Source of the DNA: Actinomadura nitritigenes
GTDB taxonomy: Bacteria; Actinomycetota; Actinomycetes; Streptosporangiales; Streptosporangiaceae
Length of the DNA: 64,000 bases
Assembly: GCF_017573545.1 (NCBI RefSeq)
Contig: NZ_JAGEOK010000034.1
Location: 1 to 64,000 of the forward strand
Direction of reading: 5' to 3'
Part shown: positions 8,800-17,739 of the stretch, one piece after another
How the letters are laid out: every line of letters begins with the position of its first letter
How positions within the stretch are numbered: position 1 is the first letter of the stretch
Notes under the pieces: generated by a model
Told to the model about the DNA's origin: nothing
Seen by the model: the letters and a program-made list of their open reading frames with translations, nothing else
The model's database searches: none
Made by a program: the position numbers and the translations under genes

Positions 8800-9180
8800 T
8801 TCCTCCAGCTTGTCCAGAGCCGGGCCCAGCAGTGGGGAGTCGTCGCGATTGGCCGGGGCAAGCACCCGGCCCAGCGGGATGCCGTACCCCTCGACCAGCA
8901 GCGATCGTTTCATGCCCTTGCGGCGATCCACCGGAGACGCCCGGCCAGTTCGCCACCACCCGGCGCCTTAACGATGCAGCCGTCCACGGCGACGTCGTCC
9001 AGCGGCGAACCGACGATCCGCGCGTAAGCGTCCAGGGCGCGTTTCCTGCGCCGGGCGAATGCCCCGGTGTTGATCCGTTCGTCGCGGCGGTTGCGGATCG
9101 TGGTGGCCGAACAGTCTGGACTGGACCGGACGCGCTGGCCGGGAACGAGTCCCGGGCCAGCGCGCCGAGCACTGCGACCT
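8800..9180 (-). pseudogene. IS5-type DDE transposase remnant
   Basis: Minus-strand translation gives RRDERINTGAFARRRKRALD, ARIVGSPLDDVAVDGCIVKA, and after a frameshift RRKGMKRSLLVEGYGIPLGR with PANRDDSPLLGPALDKL. These are the central DxDG...KRSxxxDGxGIPLG and APANRHDSPLL blocks of IS5-family transposases. Both ends are missing and the frame is broken. It abuts the truncated dehydratase on one side and the stop codon of a hydrolase gene on the other, so it probably marks the deletion that destroyed the dehydratase 5' end. Confidence 0.75.
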
Positions 9181-9184
9181 CGTG

Positions 9185-9913
9185 TCAGCTCAGATGCCGG
9201 GCGAAGAACCTCAGCGAGCTGTCCGCTTCGAACGACGGCACATCCTCGTGCTTGCCGGGGTTGGCGTGCAGCGTCTTCTCAGTCGAGGCCAAGGCGTCGA
9301 ACAATGCCAGGCTCTGGTTCCGCGACACCATCTGATCGTTCCACTGGACCAGAAACTGCACCGGCACGGTGATCCGCGCGGCGTCCTCGGCCAGCCCGTG
9401 CACACCGAGCAGGCCGAGCACCGCCGCACGGATCCGGGGCTCTGCGGCGATGAGCGGGATACCGAGCCCGCAGCCCATCGACATGCCGTGGTAGCCCACC
9501 GGGCCGACGCCGACCTGGTCGAGGCGTTGGACCGCGTTCAGGATCGCTTGCCAGTCCGCGACGGCCTGACCAGCCAGATAGCCGTGCATGCCGGCGACCA
9601 GCGCGCCCGGATCCTCACCGGCGGCCATGCCGGCCCGCATCTCGGCCGCGATCCGGCCGAACTCCTCATCCTTGGGCCGGTCGCCGTGGTTGGGTGCGTC
9701 GATCGCGACGGCCGCGAAACCCTCGGCGGCGTAGCGGCGCGCGTGGGACACGATGCCGGTGGCCGTCTTGTGCTGCCCCCCGCCGTGGCCCAGCAGAATC
9801 AGGGGACGAGTACCGCAGGCGCCTTCCGGCGTCCACAGCACACCGGGGATCTCGCCGAGGGTGAAGAACTGTTCGGTGACGCCGTCCGACGACGTCCGGG
9901 CGGTGAAGCGCAT
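9185..9913 (-). CDS. Alpha/beta hydrolase (dienelactone hydrolase-like)
   Basis: A 242-residue cytoplasmic hydrolase. An oxyanion-hole motif LLGHGGGQHK lies at about 40-50, the nucleophile elbow GMSMG places the serine at about 145, and a C-terminal GKHEDVPSF segment supplies the probable catalytic histidine at about 220. It resembles dienelactone-hydrolase and acyl-peptidase-like families; the substrate is unknown. The gene is intact although an IS remnant begins only a few bases beyond its stop. No signal peptide. Confidence 0.8.
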   Translation of the reverse strand: MRFTARTSSDGVTEQFFTLGEIPGVLWTPEGACGTRPLILLGHGGGQHKTATGIVSHARRYAAEGFAAVAIDAPNHGDRPKDEEFGRIAAEMRAGMAAGEDPGALVAGMHGYLAGQAVADWQAILNAVQRLDQVGVGPVGYHGMSMGCGLGIPLIAAEPRIRAAVLGLLGVHGLAEDAARITVPVQFLVQWNDQMVSRNQSLALFDALASTEKTLHANPGKHEDVPSFEADSSLRFFARHLS

Positions 9914-10446
9914 CAGCGTTTTCAGGCCTTTCGGGATGCCTTGTGCGGGCGCTCCCTAGGTTATGTCCTGAAATCCAGACGTCTTCCGGAATCACGCTCA
10001 CCCGATGGCTTGCGCAGATCACCGGCTCGTGGCCTCCACCACTGCTTGGGTTGAGGCCCTCGTTCGGTCACGCCTCTGGCTCGGCCGCACGCCGGGCTGC
10101 AGCGTCCCGAGCCGGTTCTCCGTGCCCGGCTGCCGAATCGCCGGAAGCCAGATCCGATCGCTCTCGGCGTCGTGCGGCGGCTCCTCCTCAGGGCGGCGGC
10201 TGCGATGGCGGCAGGCGTGGAGCGATCGTCAAGAGGTGTCCGCTCGCCGTCAAAGCCCGGCGCGCCGCCTCCTGTTAACTTTCTGGAGTGAACACGGGGA
10301 AATTTGAATCACCGCGGAGTCTGTTCGCTCCCATTTTTGCGCCTTCTTCCCGGCGCCGGCGAATCGATTCCAGGGCCCTCGCCTAATTCGCCTTCCCCTG
10401 CTTCGCTCATTCTCTGCAAATCCTCCCCGTCAGAAGGATGTCCCCT
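9914..10446. other. Intergenic region between divergent genes
   Basis: These 533 bases separate the minus-strand hydrolase from the plus-strand FG-GAP protein and must hold both promoters. Open frames here have actinomycete codon bias only by chance and no recognisable domain. The last ~130 bases (from about 10270) are less GC-rich and probably form the leader of the FG-GAP gene. No RNA gene was recognised. Confidence 0.4.
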
Positions 10447-11880
10447 ATGACTCGACGCAATCGGTGCCTGCGCGGCGCCGCGCTCGCCGCGGTCACGGCA
10501 GCGGCCGCCGGCACAGCGGGCCTGTCCGCCGTGCCCGCGCACGCCGCCCCCAAGGCGCCCGCCCGGCCCGGCGACTTCAACGGCGACGGCCACCGCGACC
10601 TGGTGCTCGGCAGCCCGTTCGGCACCGCGAACGGGGCCGCCAGGGCCGGGTTCGTCACCGTCGTCTACGGCACCGCGACCGGTCCCGATCCGGCCCACCG
10701 GCAGGTCATCTCGCAGGAGAGCGCCGGGATTCCGGGCGGTTCGGAGGAGTCGGACGGGTTCGGCGCCTCTCTGGCCTCTGCCGATTTCGACCTCGACGGT
10801 TACGCCGACCTCGCCGTGGTCGCCTCCGGCGAGGATTCCAACGGGCCCTTGGAGGGCGGCGGCATCACCCTCATCTACGGCAGTGCGAGCGGCCTGTCGT
10901 CCAGGGCGGTGAGGTTCGGGACCGATGACGGCGACGCCTACGCCCACGGCGCCGTCACCGTCAGCGCCGCCGATGTCACTGGCGACGGCAAGCCCGACCT
11001 GGTCGCCGGCGGCCGCGGCTCCTTCACCCTCTACCGCAGCCTGGCGTCGGGCGACCTGACCGGGACGACCACCACCGTCGGCCACGGGGAGGGCGAGACC
11101 GTCCAGGTGTCCACCGCCACCGCCGACTTCACCGGCGACGGTCACGCAGATCTGGCGTACGCGTACATCTGGGGCGGCATCGACGGGCAGGACCCCTCGC
11201 TGCGGTTCAACGTCTACATGGGCTCCTCGACCGGGCTCGCCGACACCGCGGCCTACACCTCGTCCAGCATCGCGGCGCGGTCCCTGGCCGCCGGTGACGT
11301 CGACGGCGACGGCCGCGCCGACCTGGTCGCGGGCGTGGACACCGACCGCGGCGGCCAGGTCCGCGTCTACCCGGGCACCGCGTCCGGCGTCGGCACCGCC
11401 ACCGTCATCGACCAGGACACCGACGGCGTCCCCGGAACCGCCGAGTACGGCGACTCCTTCGGCGCGTCCGTGGCGACCGGCGACGTGAACGGCGACGGTC
11501 GCGCCGAGATCGCGGTCGGCGCCCCCGGCAAGACCGTCGACACCGTCGCCAAGGCGGGCGCGGCCACCGTGCTGTACGGCGGACCGGGCGGAGTGACCGG
11601 CAGCGGCGCCCAGTTGATCAGCGAGAACGTCGGGGACGTGACGGGCCACGCCGAGGAGAACGACCTGTTCGGCGCGCAGGTGTCGCTCGCCGACCTCGAC
11701 GGGGACGGCAAGGCCGACCTCAACGCCGGCGCACCCGGCGAGAACGGCGGCGGAGGCGCCCTGTACATGCTGAACGGCGGCGCGTCCGGTGTGTCCACCA
11801 CCGGAGGCCGAACGTTCTACTCCAGCACGCTCGGGGTGCAGGGACTCGACGCCGGACTCGGCGGCGTCGTCCTGCCCTGA
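10447..11880 (+). CDS. Secreted FG-GAP / integrin-alpha-like repeat protein
   Basis: A 477-residue secreted beta-propeller. The signal peptide runs to AVPAHAA near residue 34. It is followed by repeated calcium-binding FG-GAP units: DFNGDGHRDLVLGSPFG, DFDLDGYADLAVVASG, DVTGDGKPDLVAGG, DFTGDGHADLAYAY, DVDGDGRADLVAGV, DVNGDGRAEIAVGAPG and DLDGDGKADLNAGAPG. AAGG before the ATG at 10447 acts as the ribosome binding site; the ATG at 10438 overlaps that site and is less likely. Such proteins sit outside the cell and may bind surfaces or ligands. The partner is unknown. Confidence 0.88.
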   Translation: MTRRNRCLRGAALAAVTAAAAGTAGLSAVPAHAAPKAPARPGDFNGDGHRDLVLGSPFGTANGAARAGFVTVVYGTATGPDPAHRQVISQESAGIPGGSEESDGFGASLASADFDLDGYADLAVVASGEDSNGPLEGGGITLIYGSASGLSSRAVRFGTDDGDAYAHGAVTVSAADVTGDGKPDLVAGGRGSFTLYRSLASGDLTGTTTTVGHGEGETVQVSTATADFTGDGHADLAYAYIWGGIDGQDPSLRFNVYMGSSTGLADTAAYTSSSIAARSLAAGDVDGDGRADLVAGVDTDRGGQVRVYPGTASGVGTATVIDQDTDGVPGTAEYGDSFGASVATGDVNGDGRAEIAVGAPGKTVDTVAKAGAATVLYGGPGGVTGSGAQLISENVGDVTGHAEENDLFGAQVSLADLDGDGKADLNAGAPGENGGGGALYMLNGGASGVSTTGGRTFYSSTLGVQGLDAGLGGVVLP

Positions 11881-11887
11881 CCTCGCG

Positions 11888-11927
11888 GCGGGCCGCGCGG
11901 CGCCCTCGCCCCCGCCGCGCGGCCCGC
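11888..11927. terminator. Strong hairpin between convergent genes
   Basis: A perfect 15-bp inverted repeat (GCGGGCCGCGCGGCG and its complement) with a 10-base loop starts 8 bases after the FG-GAP stop. It lies before the 3' end of the convergent AraC gene, so it could end transcription from both sides. No T-run follows, as is common in high-GC actinomycetes. Confidence 0.7.
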
Positions 11928-11974
11928 GTTCCGGCTCCGCCGCCTTGACGGGCGGCGGCCCTTTCCGGAAACGG

Positions 11975-12955
11975 CTATGCGGTCCGGCCCGGTGCCGATT
12001 CGAGGGCGCGGCGGCGATGGTCGCTCGGAGCGATGCCGTAGGCCGCGCGGAACGCACGGGTGAAGGTGGCGTGGTCGTTGAATCCCCAGCGCGTCGCGAT
12101 CCGGTGGATGGGCACCGCGTCCAGCGCCGGATCACCGAGATCGCGGCGCGCGCGTTCGAGGCGGAGCCGGCGGATCCACGACGAGACCGCGATGCCCTGC
12201 GACTGGAAGAGCCGATGCAGGTAGCTGACCGAGATGTGATGCGCGGCGGCGATGGAGCGCGGTGACAGCCCGGGGTCGTGGAGGTGCCGCCACACGTACT
12301 CCTTGATGCGCGGGAGAAGCGCGCGCTGTGGAAGGCGGTCCACCGGCTCCATTGCCGCATGGTGCGCGATCAGCGCGTTCAGGAGATCGACCGTGATGCC
12401 GCCCAGGCGGGGCGCGTCGGCCGGGCGGTAGGCGCCGGAGTCCGTGGTCAGCCGGAGGAGGTACTCGGTGAGCAGCGCCCCCACCCCCGACCTTCCCGGG
12501 AGCGGGACCGCGAGGACCCGGTCGGCCTGTTCCGGGTGCGCCACCAGGGTGCGGGGCACCTGGGCGCGCACGAGCCTGGCCGGCCGCTCCTCCGCCGTGA
12601 TCCGCACCCGTAGCGGGCGCCCGCTGTCATAGACCGCGAGCTCGCGTTCACCCAGTTCGGCGCGTCGGCCGGCCTGGTCCACGACGAGTCGGCCGCGCAA
12701 CGGGAACACGACCGAGTACAGTCCCGGGTCCTGCGCCCGGATGAGCGGCGGCGGCCTGCGCACCTCGGCCGGCGAGCAGGTCAGTTCGACCACGTCCGCC
12801 GCCCCGAGATCAAGCGCCCGCACCGTCGCCTGGAAGCCCTGCGGCCCGTCGCTCACGACCCGCATCGGGGGCGCGCTGGTCACCTGGAAGTCGTCGAAGG
12901 CGGCCAGCCGCCGATCGGGCGCGAACTCGTCGCTGCTGAAGACCGTCCGGATCAT
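11975..12955 (-). CDS. AraC-family transcriptional regulator (AraC-binding-like + HTH_18)
   Basis: A 326-residue regulator. Residues about 30-190 form an effector domain of the AraC_binding_2 type (LYSVVFPLRGRLVVDQAGRR, RELAVYDSGRPLRV). The C-terminal ~100 residues hold the double helix-turn-helix: LSPRSIAAAHHISVSYLHRL and IATRWGFNDHATFTRAFRAA followed by YGIAPSDHRR. It is divergent from the TetR gene, and the shared intergenic region carries two palindromes. Its targets may include itself and the TetR gene. Confidence 0.88.
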   Translation of the reverse strand: MIRTVFSSDEFAPDRRLAAFDDFQVTSAPPMRVVSDGPQGFQATVRALDLGAADVVELTCSPAEVRRPPPLIRAQDPGLYSVVFPLRGRLVVDQAGRRAELGERELAVYDSGRPLRVRITAEERPARLVRAQVPRTLVAHPEQADRVLAVPLPGRSGVGALLTEYLLRLTTDSGAYRPADAPRLGGITVDLLNALIAHHAAMEPVDRLPQRALLPRIKEYVWRHLHDPGLSPRSIAAAHHISVSYLHRLFQSQGIAVSSWIRRLRLERARRDLGDPALDAVPIHRIATRWGFNDHATFTRAFRAAYGIAPSDHRRRALESAPGRTA

Positions 12956-13022
12956 CGTTCCCCCAGGCAGAGGCGCGTGCGGGGTCCATGGCGGCCCGCC
13001 GGCCGTGCGCCACGCACTTTAA

Positions 13023-13065
13023 GGGACTGAGAGTCCCCTCTGCAAGGTACTCATAGTCCCTTGCA
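13023..13065. promoter_or_regulatory. Two palindromic operators between AraC and TetR genes
   Basis: At 13023-13037 there is a perfect dyad GGGACT-N3-AGTCCC. At 13041-13065 there is a 25-base near-perfect dyad, TGCAAGG-T-ACT, N3, AGT-C-CCTTGCA. Both share the half-site pattern GG(G/T)ACT / AGTCCC with a three-base centre. They lie 64-106 bases before the TetR start, in the divergent promoter region, where an autoregulating TetR protein would bind. Confidence 0.65.
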
Positions 13066-13128
13066 GTGCCGCGTAACCTACGGCCTGGGCTGACGAAAAG
13101 GTACTGACGAGTCTTCTGGAGGGCGGCC

Positions 13129-13761
13129 ATGGCACCGGACGACGCCGCGCGGGACCCGGCGCGCGGCAGCGGCGGCCGGGTGAGGCGCCCCAGGCGCAGT
13201 GCCGCGCAGGTCCAGCACGCCGTCCTGCAGGCCGCCGTCGACGAACTGACCGACCGGGGATACGACGGCTTCACGATGGACCGGGTCGCCGCCCGCGCCG
13301 GCACGAACAAGACGGCGATCTACCGGCGCTGGCCCAGCCGCACCTCGCTCGCCCTCGCCGCCTACAGGCAGCTGGTCGCGCGGCCGGAGAGCCCGCCCGA
13401 CACCGGCGCGCTCCGCTCGGACGTCATCGCCCTCCTCCGGGCGGCGGCCGACCGGATGAGCTCCCCGGCCGGAGCCGAGATCCTGCGCGGCCTGGTCATG
13501 GACGCGCGCCGCGAACCGGAGACGATGGCCGCCCTGCGCGACGAACTCGCCCGCGGTGAGCCCGGCACGATGCTGGCCGTCCTCGCGCGGGCCGTCGCCC
13601 GCGGGGAGGCGCGGCAGGAGTCCCTCGTCCCGCGCATCGCGACCCTGCCCGTGGCGCTGCTCCGCAACGAGCACCTCTTGAACGGCCCGGAGCCGGTCCC
13701 GGACGAGACCATCACCGAGATCGTCGACCTGGTGTTCCTCCCCCTGGTCCGCCCACGCTGA
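13129..13761 (+). CDS. TetR/AcrR-family transcriptional regulator
   Basis: A 210-residue repressor. The N-terminal DNA-binding domain is clear: AVLQAAVDELTDRGYDGFTM, DRVAARAGTNKTAIYRRWPS. The C-terminal ligand domain (LLRAAADRMSSPAGAEILRG ... EIVDLVFLPLV) resembles the TetR_C_11-type domain. It follows two palindromes likely to be its own operator. No efflux or enzyme gene is joined to it in an operon, so its targets may be itself, the AraC gene and perhaps the alcohol dehydrogenase/XRE promoter, where a similar site occurs. Confidence 0.9.
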   Translation: MAPDDAARDPARGSGGRVRRPRRSAAQVQHAVLQAAVDELTDRGYDGFTMDRVAARAGTNKTAIYRRWPSRTSLALAAYRQLVARPESPPDTGALRSDVIALLRAAADRMSSPAGAEILRGLVMDARREPETMAALRDELARGEPGTMLAVLARAVARGEARQESLVPRIATLPVALLRNEHLLNGPEPVPDETITEIVDLVFLPLVRPR

Positions 13762-14000
13762 CCGCCCTCCCGGTAGTGGCCGCAGCCCGACCCCTCGGCC
13801 GACGGCCCAGAAACGAGCCGCCCGGCGTACTTGCGAAACAAGCCATCGATGAACGCCAGCTGCCTTCGGCCGCCACTCAGTGCATTTTCTCCACAGCCCA
13901 CTGTCCTTCCCACCCCTGGCAATTTGCGGTACGGGCCAACGTTCGCCGTTGACCGAACATCCCGAGCTCTGACTGGGGCGTTGAGGCGCGGAATGGGCGG

Positions 14001-14025
14001 GCCCCTCGCCGCAGTGGCGAGGGGC
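14001..14025. terminator. Hairpin terminator downstream of TetR gene
   Basis: A perfect 10-bp stem GCCCCTCGCC / GGCGAGGGGC with a 5-base loop. It lies in the 394-base gap (13762-14155) between the TetR gene and the convergent alcohol dehydrogenase gene. Nothing else recognisable was seen in this gap. Confidence 0.6.
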
Positions 14026-14155
14026 CTGGCCTGAGGAGGGTCGAGGGCCGGACCAAGTCAGGCTGGCGCAGGTTCTGGTCGTACAGCCCTACGGCCCGGC
14101 TGGCTAGGTCGTCGACATCGAAGGGGAACGGTGTCGGTGCTGCGGCCCACCCCGG

Positions 14156-15199
14156 TTACCTGCCGGTGGTAAGGACCATGCGGTAGCGGGCGTCGCCGGA
14201 CATCATGCGGGTGTAGGCCGCGTCGACCTCGTCCAGAGGGCGCGTCTCAGTCGTGGGCCGGACGCCTGTCAGGGCAGCGAAGCGCAAGGTCTCTTCGACA
14301 TCGCGTGCGGTGCCGGACGGGTGGCCATGCACGGACTTGCTGGTCGCGATGAGCTGGAACGGGCTGACCTGGATGGGCTCCGGCGTGGCGCCGAGCACGA
14401 TGAGCTCGCCGTTGTGACGCAGCCCGTCGATGACGGCGCTCATGGCGTCGGAGTTGGCCGCGGTGGCGAGCACGACCTTTGCGCCGCCCAAGGACTGGAG
14501 CCGATCGGCCACGTCACCGGCGTTACCGTCGATGTAGTGGTGGGCGCCGAACTTCTTGGCCGCGTCGGCCTTGTCGTCGCCGCGTGCAATGGCCACGGTC
14601 TCGAATCCGAGCTTGGCGGCGAACTGCACGCCCAGGTGCCCGAGCCCTCCCAGGCCGAGCACGGCGACGAGATCACCCGGCTTGGCCGGACTGCGCCGCA
14701 ACGCGTTGAAGGTGCTGACGCCGGCGCAGCCCATGGGCGCTGCCTCGACAGCGGTGATCTCATCGGGAATGCGGGCCAGCGCGGACGCGGGAACGACCAC
14801 GGCCTCGGAGTAGCCGCCCGGGTAGGCCCAGCCAGGAATCTGGATACGCGCACAGTGGATGAAGTCGCCTTCGCGGCAGGCCAGGCAGGTTCCGCAGTTG
14901 CCGCCGAACCAGCCGACGGCCACCCGCTCGCCGACACCCCAGCCTTCGACACCGTCACCGATCGCGTCGATGCGTCCGGCGATTTCGTGTCCGGTCACCA
15001 GCGGGAACGGCACGTCGGGGAAGGCGGCGTTGACGAACGCCGAATCCGAACGGCAGACGCCACAGGCTTCGACCGTCAGGCGGACGTGGCCCCGGTGCGG
15101 CTCGGGCAGTTCGCGATCGACCACGCTGAACGGGCCGCCGGCCTCGGTGACCTGGGCGGAGCGGAAGGTCAGCGGCCTGGCAGAAGTATCCGAGGACAT
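14156..15199 (-). CDS. Zinc-dependent alcohol dehydrogenase (MDR superfamily)
   Basis: A 347-residue NAD(P)-dependent oxidoreductase. Catalytic zinc ligands appear in ACGVCRSD and GHEIAGRIDAIGD; the structural zinc loop is GGNCGTCLACREGDFIHC; the Rossmann motif is AVLGLGGLGHLGVQFAAKLG at about residues 180-200. It resembles the AdhA/alcohol dehydrogenases that oxidise primary alcohols or reduce aldehydes. The ATG at 15199 follows a GAAAGAGG site; the frame is open further upstream but without domain sequence. It is divergent from an XRE regulator, a common arrangement for stress-induced dehydrogenases. Confidence 0.9.
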   Translation of the reverse strand: MSSDTSARPLTFRSAQVTEAGGPFSVVDRELPEPHRGHVRLTVEACGVCRSDSAFVNAAFPDVPFPLVTGHEIAGRIDAIGDGVEGWGVGERVAVGWFGGNCGTCLACREGDFIHCARIQIPGWAYPGGYSEAVVVPASALARIPDEITAVEAAPMGCAGVSTFNALRRSPAKPGDLVAVLGLGGLGHLGVQFAAKLGFETVAIARGDDKADAAKKFGAHHYIDGNAGDVADRLQSLGGAKVVLATAANSDAMSAVIDGLRHNGELIVLGATPEPIQVSPFQLIATSKSVHGHPSGTARDVEETLRFAALTGVRPTTETRPLDEVDAAYTRMMSGDARYRMVLTTGR

Positions 15200-15331
15200 G
15201 ATGGACCTCTTTCCGAGGAGACAGAGAGTGAGAGAGGAGCCCGTCCCAGCGGGCCCATGTCCAGCACAGCACTCCGGTGCCCTCCACAACCGCTGCGAGC
15301 AGGCCCTGAACGGGCCGGTACCGTGAAGGCA

Positions 15332-15346
15332 GGTACTGAGAGGGCC
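15332..15346. promoter_or_regulatory. Operator-like site GGTACT-N3-AGGGCC
   Basis: Between the dehydrogenase and the XRE gene lies GGTACTGAGAGGGCC, an imperfect dyad that shares the half-site and three-base centre with the two palindromes at 13023-13065. It is 45-60 bases from the XRE start, a usual place for an operator. Which regulator binds is not known. Confidence 0.4.
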
Positions 15347-15391
15347 ACTTACCCGGGGGCGCGCCGCCCGCGGGCGGACCACACTGGTGAC

Positions 15392-16264
15392 ATGGACCGT
15401 AGTAGCGAACTCGCCGGCTTTCTGCGCTCGCGCCGTGCCCGGATCACCCCCGATCGGGCGGGACTGGCGGAGGACGGGCGCGCCCGGCGAGTGCCCGGAC
15501 TGCGCCGCGACGAGGTCGCGCGCCTCGCCGGTGTGAGCACCGAGTACTACACCCGGCTCGAACAAGGCCGCGCCGGAACCCCGTCCCCGGAGGTCGTCGA
15601 GGCCATCGCACGCACTCTCCAGCTTGATCCCGCGGAGCGCGAGCACCTCACCGACCTGCTGGTACGGCCCACCCCTGCGCGCCGTACCCCCTCCGCTCCG
15701 CAACGGGTCCGCCCAGGCCTGTACCTCATGCTCCAGACCCTGGAGCATGTCCCCGCCTTCATCCTCGGCCGACGCACCGACGTGCTGGCCGCCAACCACC
15801 TGGCGCGCGAGGTCCTGACCGACTTCGACGCCCTGCCTGTCCCGCAGCGCAACCTCGCCCGCTACTACCTCCTGGACCCCGATGCCCGTGACCGCGTCGG
15901 AGACTGGGCACAGATCGCCGCCGAGACCGTCGCCATGCTCCGCCTCGAAGCGGGCCGCCACCCGCACGACCGGCGACTCGCCGACCTCGTGGGCGAACTC
16001 ACCCTGCGCTCACCCGAATTCACCACCTGGTGGAACGACCACCGCGTCCTGCGCCGCACCCACGGCACCAAGCACTACCACCACCCCGTCGTCGGCGATC
16101 TCCACTTCGCCTACGAGTCCTTCCAGCCCTCCGGCGACCCTGACCAGATCCTGTGCGTCTACAACGCCGAACCCGGCTCCGCCACCGCCGAAGCGCTACG
16201 GCTGCTGAGCAGCTGGACCGCCCCCGGCCCCCGGACACCCTCCCAGCCCGCGGACACGCAGTGA
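15392..16264 (+). CDS. XRE-family regulator with MmyB-like ligand domain
   Basis: A 290-residue regulator. The helix-turn-helix occupies about residues 10-85 (RVPGLRRDEVARLAGVSTEY, YTRLEQGRAGTPSPEVVEAI). The remainder (VPAFILGRRTDVLAANHLAR ... HHPVVGDLHFAYESFQPSGD) is the MmyB-like PAS-type ligand-binding domain typical of actinomycetes. These regulators often sit divergent to a dehydrogenase or reductase that they control, as here. The ATG at 15392 starts directly at the conserved domain. Confidence 0.9.
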   Translation: MDRSSELAGFLRSRRARITPDRAGLAEDGRARRVPGLRRDEVARLAGVSTEYYTRLEQGRAGTPSPEVVEAIARTLQLDPAEREHLTDLLVRPTPARRTPSAPQRVRPGLYLMLQTLEHVPAFILGRRTDVLAANHLAREVLTDFDALPVPQRNLARYYLLDPDARDRVGDWAQIAAETVAMLRLEAGRHPHDRRLADLVGELTLRSPEFTTWWNDHRVLRRTHGTKHYHHPVVGDLHFAYESFQPSGDPDQILCVYNAEPGSATAEALRLLSSWTAPGPRTPSQPADTQ

Positions 16265-16422
16265 ACCTCGGTCACCGCCGCCTCGGGTCGTCCAGCCGGC
16301 CAGGAGACGTCGCCGACCGGGGTGCCCCAGCGGAAGCGCGGGTGCGCGATCCAGCGACGCACTACAGTGGCCGGCGCTGCCGGCCGTCTGATCCGGCGCG
16401 GGTGCCGGTCGCGGTGCGGACA

Positions 16423-16704
16423 TCAGTTGATCACTCCCCGGCGTGACGCGCAGGCCCTCCCAGGGTGAGGCCCTGACAGACGCGGCACGGCCGACCTCCA
16501 ACCACCGGGTTCTGCCGGACGCAGCCGCCGGTCACCAGCGGGATCGGCGTCGGTGATGACGCGGGTGGAGGTCTGTTCGCCGAGGGGGACGTAGGCGCCG
16601 AGGCCGGCCAGGTGGGCGTGGCGGGATTTGGCCTGTAGATCGGCTGTGGTGCGTCCGGCGGCCGCCAGATGTTGCAGTGCGGAGTGGCGGAGTTGGTGGA
16701 GCGT
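16423..16704 (-). pseudogene. Tyrosine integrase C-terminal remnant
   Basis: Minus-strand translation gives TLHQLRHSALQHLAAAGRTT and ADLQAKSRHAHLAGLGAYVP followed by LGEQTS. These match the HxLRH box and the region before the catalytic tyrosine in phage-type recombinases of actinomycetes. The upstream catalytic domain is absent; a different frame precedes it. The remnant ends at a TGA at 16423. It sits in the 551-base gap between the XRE and AraC genes, which otherwise holds nothing recognisable. Confidence 0.6.
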
Positions 16705-16815
16705 TCAGCCGCAGGGCGATGGACGCAGTGACCGCCGCGCCCCAACCACAGAATCCCAGTTCACACCGCCAACGGATGCTCCGAGCAGTACGGGTTCCGC
16801 CGTTGGCGCCGATGG

Positions 16816-17739
16816 TCACGACGCTTGCCGGAGCCGATGCCTGTAGCGCAGGGGCGCCTCACCCACCTCGCGTTTGAAGGCGGTGCTGAAGGCGCTTTCC
16901 GAGGTGTAGCCCAGCTGCGCGGCGAGGGCCCCGATCCGGACGTCGCCGTCGCGCAGCGCCCGCTGGGCCAGCAGCATCCTCCAGGAGTTGAGATAGGTCA
17001 GCGGCGGGACACCCGCCACGGAGCGGAAGCGCACGGCGAACGACGTCCGCGACATCGCCGCCGCACGAGCCAGCTCCTCCAGTCCCCAAGGCCGCCCGGG
17101 GTCGCCGTGCATGAGGTCAAGCGCGGGACGCAGCCGGTCGTCGGTCAGTGCCCGCAGCCATCCCGGCGGCAGCTCGGCCTGGTCGACGCAGGTCCGGAAC
17201 AGCTCCAGGAGGAACAGTTGGGCGTGCTGGCGCACCGCGAAGGCAGCACCCATCCGCTCGCCCGTCACCTCCTCGACCAGCCGATCGACGCACGCGCGCA
17301 GGGCGGCCGCGGCGGAGTCGGATGCCCGGATGAGCGCCACGGGCGGCAGCGCCTGCGTCAACAGCGCCGCACCGGCTGGGGCGAGCTCGACGTGGCCGCC
17401 GAGGACGACGTCGTCGACGGCGAAGTCCGCGCCGCCGACGCGCAGGGCGAACTCTCCCGCCTCGGGCTCGAACTCCACGGGCGGACCGTCACCGGCGCCG
17501 CCCTCGGCGCGCAGCCACGAGCGTCCGGTCAGGACCGCGACGTCGCCGGCCTCCATCTCGATCGGGGCATCGAGCCCGTCGGTCGACAGCCGGCACCGGC
17601 CGCGAACCATCACCGACAGCTTCAGCGGGGTCGCGATGACGGACTGCGTGACCCAGCGTCCGCGGGCGGCGAACGCGCCGGAGATCTGGCCGCGAACCTC
17701 GACGAGGTCGAACACCTCGGATAGATGATCGATGGCCAT
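16816..17739 (-). CDS. AraC-family regulator with cupin sensor domain
   Basis: A 307-residue regulator. The N-terminal half matches the Cupin_6 type (LSVMVRGRCRLSTDGLDAPI, EAGDVAVLTGRSWLRAEG). The C-terminus holds the AraC helix-turn-helix pair: GLEELARAAAMSRTSFAVRF, RSVAGVPPLTYLNSWRMLLA and IGALAAQLGYTSESAFSTAF. The ATG at 17739 was chosen because the 28 upstream codons have no conserved character. It is divergent from an alpha/beta hydrolase gene 284 bases away, the usual pairing of this family with an enzyme it activates. Confidence 0.88.
   Translation of the reverse strand: MAIDHLSEVFDLVEVRGQISGAFAARGRWVTQSVIATPLKLSVMVRGRCRLSTDGLDAPIEMEAGDVAVLTGRSWLRAEGGAGDGPPVEFEPEAGEFALRVGGADFAVDDVVLGGHVELAPAGAALLTQALPPVALIRASDSAAAALRACVDRLVEEVTGERMGAAFAVRQHAQLFLLELFRTCVDQAELPPGWLRALTDDRLRPALDLMHGDPGRPWGLEELARAAAMSRTSFAVRFRSVAGVPPLTYLNSWRMLLAQRALRDGDVRIGALAAQLGYTSESAFSTAFKREVGEAPLRYRHRLRQAS

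Noticed and set aside
10309..12360. A 683-codon minus-strand open frame across the FG-GAP gene
   Set aside because: It is antisense to clear FG-GAP repeats, has Gly/Val/Asp-rich composition from reverse reading of the repeat, and shows no start signal or domain.
15200..15967. N-terminal extension of the alcohol dehydrogenase
   Set aside because: The extension is antisense to the XRE gene and low in conserved character. The MDR domain begins at the ATG at 15199.
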